12,746 nt of DNA, from contig JAMOPB010000212.1 in NCBI GenBank assembly GCA_027064945.1, positions 1 through 12,746 on the forward strand, given 5' to 3'. This DNA is from Candidatus Cloacimonadota bacterium. Lineage in GTDB: Bacteria > Cloacimonadota > Cloacimonadia > Cloacimonadales > TCS61. A program made the position numbers and the translations under genes. Below the pieces are notes generated by a model. That model did no database searches. It saw only the letters and a program-made list of their open reading frames with translations, and was not told the origin of the DNA. Of this stretch, positions 8,272 to 12,746 are shown piece after piece. The stretch's first letter is position 1. Each line of letters begins with the position of its first letter.

Positions 8272-9587
8272 AAAAATATTTTTTAAATTTTCCATATTTT
8301 TTAAAATTCTTAATTGTAAATATATACGGTATAAAACTTTCAAAAAATAGATACACCAAAGCATTTTATAATTTTTTGAAATATTATATTTCTCTCGACA
8401 GATGCGAAGAGTTCCATTTTGATAATCGCAAACTAACAGAACAGATTAAAAACCATCCTTACTATCATAAATTTCTCGATACCCCCATAGAGCAATTTCC
8501 CATCATCAATAAAACCTATATCAAAAATAATTATGGAAAACTTTTTGACAAACGTTATTTACACTCGTATCTGCATACCAGCGGCACGACAGGTTCTGGA
8601 TTAACTTTTCCAGTTTCAAAAATTTTTTTGGAGCATCAATGGGCAGTGTTTTGGAAATTTCGGAAAATTCATGGATTGACACTAGATACATGGTGGGCAA
8701 ATATTGTAGGGCAAACTCTATTTAAAATCGAACAAAAAAAGCCTCCATTTTGGATAAAATCCTTTCCGACAAAACAACTTCTTATGTCATCTTATCATTT
8801 ACGAAAAAACACCTTCGAGCTATATATGAACGCCATTAAAAAAGAAGATATTCACTGGCTCCATGGCTATCCTTCTGTCTTGAATGAATTTGCAAATCTG
8901 GTTACTGAAAACGGCCTAACACAAAAAGCACAAGCATTGCGCCTGGAAATCATTACTACAAGTTCAGAAAAATTGCATGAGTACCAAAAACAAAATATTA
9001 GTAAAGTTTTCGGCTGCCCCGTGCGACAATTATATGGCTTGGTCGAGGGGGTCGCAAATATTTTTGAATGTGAACACGGAACCTTGCATATTGATGAAAG
9101 TTATTCTTATGTCGAACTTATTCCAATAAATAAAAAGAATAATGAATTTAAAATAGTCGGCACATCCTATCACAATCCAGCCTTTCCTCTTATCCGATAT
9201 GATACAGGGGATACTTGTATTTTATATAACAATACATTTAAATGTAGTTGTGGCAGAAAAAGCCGGATCGTAAAGGAAATTCTTGGGAGAGAGGAAGATT
9301 ATTTGATGTTATCCGACGGTACCAAAATCGGAAGGCTTTCTCCTCTCTTTAAATCATCGTTAAATATTAAAGAGGCACAAATATATCAAACCAAACCCGG
9401 TTCCGCAGAATTCAGAATAGTTAAAAATAAAAATTATGAAAAAAAAGATGAAGATGAGCTGATTTCTCAAATCAAAGAAAAACTCGGGGAAGATTTTGAT
9501 TACAAAATCGTATATTATAAAAAAATTCCAAGAACGAAAAAAGGAAAATTGAGGCTGGTGATAAATGAAATTCCAAAAACTACATAA
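8268..9587 (+). CDS. Adenylate-forming ligase, CapK / phenylacetate-CoA ligase-like
   Basis: A member of the AMP-binding (ANL) superfamily of the PaaK/CapK type found in capsule and LPS clusters. It would activate a carboxylic acid as its adenylate, perhaps to decorate a sugar, but its substrate is unknown. It has 439 residues from a GTG start. The ATP-binding loop TSGTTGSG is at 104-111, YGLVEG at 256-261, GREEDYL starting at G340 (with D344), and the C-terminal lysine motif RTKKGK with K427 as the likely catalytic lysine. C268, H274, C326 and C328 (CEHGTLH and CSCGR) look like the zinc site known in PaaK-like proteins. All core motifs are kept, so an active enzyme is plausible. No membrane span is obvious. 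It overlaps the upstream gene by 4 bases and the heparinase-like gene by 23, suggesting joint function with the latter. Confidence 0.87.
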   Translation: MKKYFLNFPYFLKFLIVNIYGIKLSKNRYTKAFYNFLKYYISLDRCEEFHFDNRKLTEQIKNHPYYHKFLDTPIEQFPIINKTYIKNNYGKLFDKRYLHSYLHTSGTTGSGLTFPVSKIFLEHQWAVFWKFRKIHGLTLDTWWANIVGQTLFKIEQKKPPFWIKSFPTKQLLMSSYHLRKNTFELYMNAIKKEDIHWLHGYPSVLNEFANLVTENGLTQKAQALRLEIITTSSEKLHEYQKQNISKVFGCPVRQLYGLVEGVANIFECEHGTLHIDESYSYVELIPINKKNNEFKIVGTSYHNPAFPLIRYDTGDTCILYNNTFKCSCGRKSRIVKEILGREEDYLMLSDGTKIGRLSPLFKSSLNIKEAQIYQTKPGSAEFRIVKNKNYEKKDEDELISQIKEKLGEDFDYKIVYYKKIPRTKKGKLRLVINEIPKTT

Positions 9588-11145
9588 TTATCTTTACACT
9601 ATAAAATATTTGAAAACTATTCAAATATTTTATAGACTTTTTTATTTCACCGGATCCAAAATCAGAAAGAACAATTTCCCTAACAATATTAAAAACGCTC
9701 CAAGTATTTCGGAAAATATAAGATTCAATACACCGGCGATGTTTGAAAATATCTATGCGAAACCGGATACTTTTACATTTTTAAATTTAACGCACACTTT
9801 CAAATCGACAATTGACTGGAATTACAATAAGTATGGCAAGCTATGGACATACAATCTAAATTATTTCGAATTTTTAAATCAAAAACATATGACAAAAAAT
9901 ACCGGTTTATCCCTGATACATATGTTTATTCGGGATATAACTAAATTAAAAGACGGACTTGAGCCTTTCCCCACTTCATTAAGAGGAATTAACTGGATAA
10001 AGTTTCTGGCACGTTACAAAATCGACGATCAGACAATCAACAATTCACTCTATAATCAATATCACCATTTATTGAACAATATAGAATATCACCTTCTTGG
10101 AAACCACTTGCTCGAAAACGGCTTTTCTTTGCTTTTTGGAGCTTACTTCTTCCAGGATGAGAGATTCTATAGGAAAGCCAAACTGATTCTTAAAAATGAA
10201 TTGGATGAACAAATTTTGTATGATGGGGCACATTTTGAATTGAGTCCGATGTATCACCAACTTATGCTATTTAGAGTATTGGATTGTATCAATCTTATTG
10301 ACAACAATCCCTGGAAGCGGGATAGCTTGGGCGAACTCTTGAAAGAAAAAGCCTCCGCAATGCTTGGTTGGTTGAATAAAATGACATTCGAAAATGGAAA
10401 CATTCCACTCTTCAATGATAGCGCATTCAAGATTGCACCAGATACCAAAAAACTGAACGAATATGCAAAACGACTAAATATAAGACCCAAACATATAAAG
10501 CTTTCCGACTCAGGTTACAGAAAAATCAAATTTGACCGTTATGAGATGGCTATCGATGTTGGCAATATCGGTCCCGACTATATACCAGGGCATGCCCATA
10601 GCGATACTTTCAACTTTGAACTATATGTGGATAAAAAGCCATGCATCGTCGATACGGGTATTTCTACCTATGAAGTCGACAATCGGCGACTACTGGAACG
10701 TTCTACGGTTTCACACAATACGGTCGAAATCGAAAATTACGATCAAAGTGAAGTATGGGGCGGATTCCGGGTGGCGAATCGTGCTTACATTACATATCTA
10801 AAAGAAAACAGCAACAAAATAGAAGCTATTCATAATGGATATAAGAAAAAATTTGGGGTACTCCATAAAAGAATTTTTACATTTCATCAAAAACGCATTC
10901 TAATTACAGACAAAATTATTTCAAATAGGACGTTCCACGCCATAGCAAGGCTTCACTTCCATCCTGACACCACAATAATGAAAGAAGGAAATCATATTGT
11001 TTCTGAAAATTTAACCATCTATATCAAAAATGCTGATTTTAAAATCGAGACTTATCTATACGCTCCCGAATTCAATACATTGATTGAAGCGACAGTTGTG
11101 GAAATTCCATTCAAAAATCATTTGGAGGTTGAAATTTTATTATGA
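9565..11145 (+). CDS. Heparinase II/III-family protein
   Basis: A polysaccharide lyase-fold protein (alpha/alpha toroid plus beta-sheet domain) that may cleave or epimerise uronic-acid-containing glycan. It has 526 residues. The helical N-terminal domain includes LLGNHLLENGFSLLFGA (N180, H181) and DGAHFELSPMYHQ (Y230). The C-terminal heparinase II/III domain includes IPGHAHSDTFNFEL (H343, H345), VDTGISTYE and RSTVSHNTVEI. Asn-His, Tyr and His in this order match the catalytic set of PL15/PL17/PL21-type lyases. The N-terminus (MKFQKLHNYLYTIKYLKTIQ) shows no signal peptide, unlike secreted lyases, so it may act in the cytoplasm on precursors. The ATG overlaps the ligase gene by 23 bases, with GAGG at 9551-9554 as ribosome site, and the stop overlaps the next ATG (ATGA). 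Family assignment is strong. Reaction and substrate are unknown. Confidence 0.88.
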   Translation: MKFQKLHNYLYTIKYLKTIQIFYRLFYFTGSKIRKNNFPNNIKNAPSISENIRFNTPAMFENIYAKPDTFTFLNLTHTFKSTIDWNYNKYGKLWTYNLNYFEFLNQKHMTKNTGLSLIHMFIRDITKLKDGLEPFPTSLRGINWIKFLARYKIDDQTINNSLYNQYHHLLNNIEYHLLGNHLLENGFSLLFGAYFFQDERFYRKAKLILKNELDEQILYDGAHFELSPMYHQLMLFRVLDCINLIDNNPWKRDSLGELLKEKASAMLGWLNKMTFENGNIPLFNDSAFKIAPDTKKLNEYAKRLNIRPKHIKLSDSGYRKIKFDRYEMAIDVGNIGPDYIPGHAHSDTFNFELYVDKKPCIVDTGISTYEVDNRRLLERSTVSHNTVEIENYDQSEVWGGFRVANRAYITYLKENSNKIEAIHNGYKKKFGVLHKRIFTFHQKRILITDKIISNRTFHAIARLHFHPDTTIMKEGNHIVSENLTIYIKNADFKIETYLYAPEFNTLIEATVVEIPFKNHLEVEILL

Positions 11146-12371
11146 AAATTCTTTTTTTAACGGATAATTTTCCACCGGAAGTCAACGCCCCAGCGACCCG
11201 AACGTATGAACACTGCAAGGAATGGGTTAAAAATGGTATTGAAGTGACTATAATTACCTGTGCACCAAATTTTCCACATGGAAAAGTATACAAAGGATAC
11301 AAAAACCGTCTATACCAAAAAGAGATAATAGATGGCATAGAAGTTATACGTGTGTGGAGCTACATTACATCCAACAGTGGATTTGTCAAAAGAGTATTGG
11401 ATTATGTCAGTTTTGCCTTGAGCGCATTTGTCGTAGGGATATTTCAAAAATCCGATATCATCATTGCCACTTCTCCGCAATTTTTTACGACATGGGCAGG
11501 CTGGGGGCTCTCCAAGATAAAAAGAGAGCCATGGATTTTTGAATTGAGAGATTTGTGGCCGGAATCTATAAGAACAGTCGGGGCCATGAAAGAAGAGAGA
11601 ATTTTGAATTTTCTGGAAAAAATCGAATTAGCTCTCTATAAAGACGCTACCAAAGTTATTGCTGTTACAGACGCATTTAAAGAAAATCTGATAAAAAGAG
11701 GCATAAATCCAGAAAAAATCGAAGTTATAACAAATGGAGCAAATATTGAACTTTTTTATCCGCGTGAAAAAGATCCTGTCATGTTAAAGAAACTTGGACT
11801 TGAAGATAAGTTCGTCATTGGATACATAGGAACACACGGAATGGCCCACAGCTTGGATTTTATCGTAAAATCTATTGCTAAAATTGATGATCCTGATATC
11901 CATTTTCTCTTTATAGGGGATGGGGCCATGAAAGAAACTATTGTACAACTCGCCGAAAAACAAGCTCTCTCCAATATCACATTTCTAGACTCTATACCTA
12001 AAGAAGAGGTGCCTATATATTTATCTATCTTAGATGTATCATTAGCGCCATTGAAAAAGTCCGATACATTCAAAACAGTCATACCTTCTAAAATATTTGA
12101 AGCATCAGCCATGTTAAAACCCACATTACTAGGCGTAGAAGGACAGGCACAAGAAATTATTGAATATTACAATGCAGGAGTATGTTTCGAGCCTGAAAAT
12201 GAAAATGATTTTATTTCAAAAGTAGATATATTAAAGAATGATAAAGAGTTTTATACCCACTGCATCAAAGGATGCAAAAAACTTGCAAAAGCATATAATA
12301 GAAAAAAACTTGCAGAAAATATGTTCTCGATTTTAAAAAATGCGGCAGTAGAAAATTCCAATAAAATATAG
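11142..12371 (+). CDS. wbuB: WbuB-like family 4 glycosyltransferase
   Basis: A GT-B glycosyltransferase of the WbuB-like group. Characterised or annotated members transfer N-acetyl-L-fucosamine or related sugars early in repeat-unit assembly, but the donor here is not established. It has 409 residues. Signature stretches are ILFLTDNFPPEVNAPATRTY at the N-terminus, YQKEIIDGIEVIRVWSY, IATSPQFFTTWAGW, FELRDLWPESI, ITNGANIELF at the hinge, YIGTHGMAHSLDFI for the donor domain, and IPSKIFEASAMLKPTLLGVE. GGAGG at 11124-11128 precedes the ATG, which overlaps the upstream stop by 4 bases. Its base composition is less AT-rich than that of the middle of the operon. The last residues (AAVENSNKI) go beyond the usual end of the family and may be encoded by the left end of the adjoining insertion sequence, so the native C-terminus may be altered. 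Confidence 0.88.
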   Translation: MKILFLTDNFPPEVNAPATRTYEHCKEWVKNGIEVTIITCAPNFPHGKVYKGYKNRLYQKEIIDGIEVIRVWSYITSNSGFVKRVLDYVSFALSAFVVGIFQKSDIIIATSPQFFTTWAGWGLSKIKREPWIFELRDLWPESIRTVGAMKEERILNFLEKIELALYKDATKVIAVTDAFKENLIKRGINPEKIEVITNGANIELFYPREKDPVMLKKLGLEDKFVIGYIGTHGMAHSLDFIVKSIAKIDDPDIHFLFIGDGAMKETIVQLAEKQALSNITFLDSIPKEEVPIYLSILDVSLAPLKKSDTFKTVIPSKIFEASAMLKPTLLGVEGQAQEIIEYYNAGVCFEPENENDFISKVDILKNDKEFYTHCIKGCKKLAKAYNRKKLAENMFSILKNAAVENSNKI

Positions 12372-12373
12372 AC

Positions 12374-12378
12374 AGGAG
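12374..12378 (+). promoter_or_regulatory. Ribosome binding site of IS orfA
   Basis: AGGAG is placed 6 bases before ATG 12385, an ideal spacing. It survives although the gene it serves is broken. Confidence 0.6.
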
Positions 12379-12384
12379 TTTTCT

Positions 12385-12568
12385 ATGAAGAAGTCACGTT
12401 TTACAGACAGCCAGATCATGGCGATATTGAAGCAAGCGGAAAGCGGCGTACACCGGTATCCCAGTTGTGCAGAGAGCACGGTATGAGCAGCGCGACCTTT
12501 TATAACTGGCGGGCCAAATACGCCTCAAAGCCGAGATTGTTCAGGAGGCTCTTGAAAAAAAGTGGTGA
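12385..12568 (+). pseudogene. IS3-family transposase OrfA, frameshifted and internally deleted
   Basis: OrfA is the helix-turn-helix subunit that binds the element's ends. The start is typical (MKKSRFTDSQIMAILKQAES), but after V22 (12448-12450) an indel shifts the frame and the ATG frame stops at TGA 12484-12486. Reading from 12453 in another frame restores the HTH portion: PVSQLCREHGMSSATFYNWR followed by AKY. At about 12520 a second break joins this to the C-terminal RLKAEIVQEALEKKW, ending in TGA at 12566-12568 in a third frame. Family OrfA proteins are about 85-90 residues. Only about 61 codons remain, so roughly 25 residues of the coiled-coil linker are missing. The two lesions show a decaying copy unless they are sequencing or assembly errors. 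Confidence 0.8.
12556..12562 (+). other. Programmed -1 frameshift heptamer of the IS (A AAA AAG)
   Basis: In the terminal orfA frame the codons are GAA AAA AAG TGG TGA, giving the slippery heptamer A AAA AAG just before the orfA stop. A -1 slip leads to GTG GTG AGG CCG and on through the orfB ATG with no stop. This is the standard IS3-family route to the OrfAB fusion transposase. The site is intact although orfA upstream is not. Confidence 0.75.
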
Positions 12569-12588
12569 GGCCGTCTTCGAGAAAGAAG

Positions 12589-12746
12589 ATGGCCCAAAGA
12601 GCCGTTAAGGAAAAAGCAGTGAGTATCCGACTGGCCTGTCGGGCCTTTCGTATCAGTGAGTCCTGTTACCGCTATGAGGCCAAACTGAATAAAGAGAACG
12701 AAGTGATCGCCGATTGGCTGATCCGTTTGACTACGGCTCATAGGAA
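12589..12746 (+). CDS. IS3-family transposase OrfB, 5' part (runs off the window)
   Basis: OrfB carries the DDE integrase-type catalytic domain of the transposase. The first 52 codons are present and open to the window end. They start MAQRAVKEKAVSIRLACRAF and then reach SCYRYEAKLNKENEVIADW and LIRLTTAHR. This matches the N-terminal HTH_21-type segment of IS3-family OrfB, and the DDE residues lie beyond the window. The frame is -1 relative to the end of orfA and is open upstream to the slippery heptamer, so it would normally be made as an OrfAB fusion. The internal ATG at 12589 may also start free OrfB. Whether the rest is intact cannot be judged. Confidence 0.78.
   Translation, partial: MAQRAVKEKAVSIRLACRAFRISESCYRYEAKLNKENEVIADWLIRLTTAHR

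Larger units (their letters stand above)
12341..12746 (+). mobile_element. IS3-family insertion sequence, left part, damaged
   Basis: From 12385 onward the sequence encodes IS3-family transposase parts: an orfA remnant, a -1 frameshift heptamer and the start of orfB. The right end lies outside the window. The left edge is uncertain. IS3 elements normally carry a short leader with a terminal repeat starting TG before orfA, yet only 13 bases separate the wbuB-like stop from the orfA ATG. The stretch from TG at 12341 (TGCGGCAGTAGAAAATTCCA) is my candidate for the left terminal repeat, which places the boundary inside the wbuB-like frame. Base composition is visibly richer in G and C than the operon. 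orfA is broken, so this copy cannot make its own normal transposase. Confidence 0.75.

Noticed and set aside
10532..10801. 89-codon plus-strand open frame inside the heparinase-like gene
   Set aside because: It is an alternative frame of the conserved HAHSDT region with no family resemblance.
11756..12124. 122-codon minus-strand open frame inside the wbuB-like gene
   Set aside because: It lies wholly antisense to a well-supported glycosyltransferase and has no recognisable motif or ribosome site.
12372..12384. Transcription terminator after the wbuB-like gene
   Set aside because: There is no stem-loop with a T-tract, and the IS coding region begins 13 bases after the stop.
12541..12741. Minus-strand open frame over the IS
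   Set aside because: It is antisense to the end of orfA and the orfB start, which read as clear IS3 transposase sequence.

Overview
The window is most of a surface-polysaccharide (O-antigen, capsule or exopolysaccharide) assembly operon read entirely from the + strand, ending in a damaged IS3-family insertion sequence. The genes are AT-rich and their proteins are rich in Lys, Asn and Ile. They are packed with 4-23 base overlaps or gaps under 10 bases. Nothing fixes the taxon. A low-GC Gram-negative such as a member of Campylobacterota, or a low-GC polysaccharide island in another proteobacterium, fits the Wzx/Wzy plus WbuB-type gene content and the proteobacterial-type IS. This is an inference.

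Layout: (1) 1-791, C-terminal part of a Wzx-type flippase whose start lies upstream of the window. (2) 799-3859, two GT2 glycosyltransferases and one GT4 glycosyltransferase. (3) 3864-4973, a polytopic Wzy-like polymerase. (4) 4963-8271, a GT4, a divergent NodB-fold polysaccharide deacetylase-like protein and another GT4. (5) 8268-12371, a tightly overlapping trio: an adenylate-forming CapK/PaaK-like ligase, a heparinase II/III-family protein and a WbuB-like GT4. (6) about 12341-12746, an IS3-family element with a broken orfA, a preserved -1 frameshift heptamer and the start of orfB. The window ends inside orfB.

How the genes may work together: six glycosyltransferases (two GT2, four GT4) would build a lipid-linked repeat unit on the cytoplasmic face. 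Wzx would flip it and Wzy would polymerise it. The deacetylase-like protein, the ligase-like protein and the heparinase-fold protein are the non-standard parts and probably modify the glycan. No initiating phosphoglycosyl transferase, chain-length regulator or nucleotide-sugar synthesis gene is present here, so these must lie outside. I see no terminator, no convincing internal promoter, no RNA gene and no CRISPR array. No gene-free stretch exceeds 300 bases.

The points most worth a second look are the ligase/heparinase/WbuB module, whose heparinase-fold member keeps its catalytic-type residues but has no visible export signal; the deacetylase-like gene, with a GGKYCGY signature and an extra C-terminal domain; and the IS, whose left end may supply the last codons of the wbuB-like gene.
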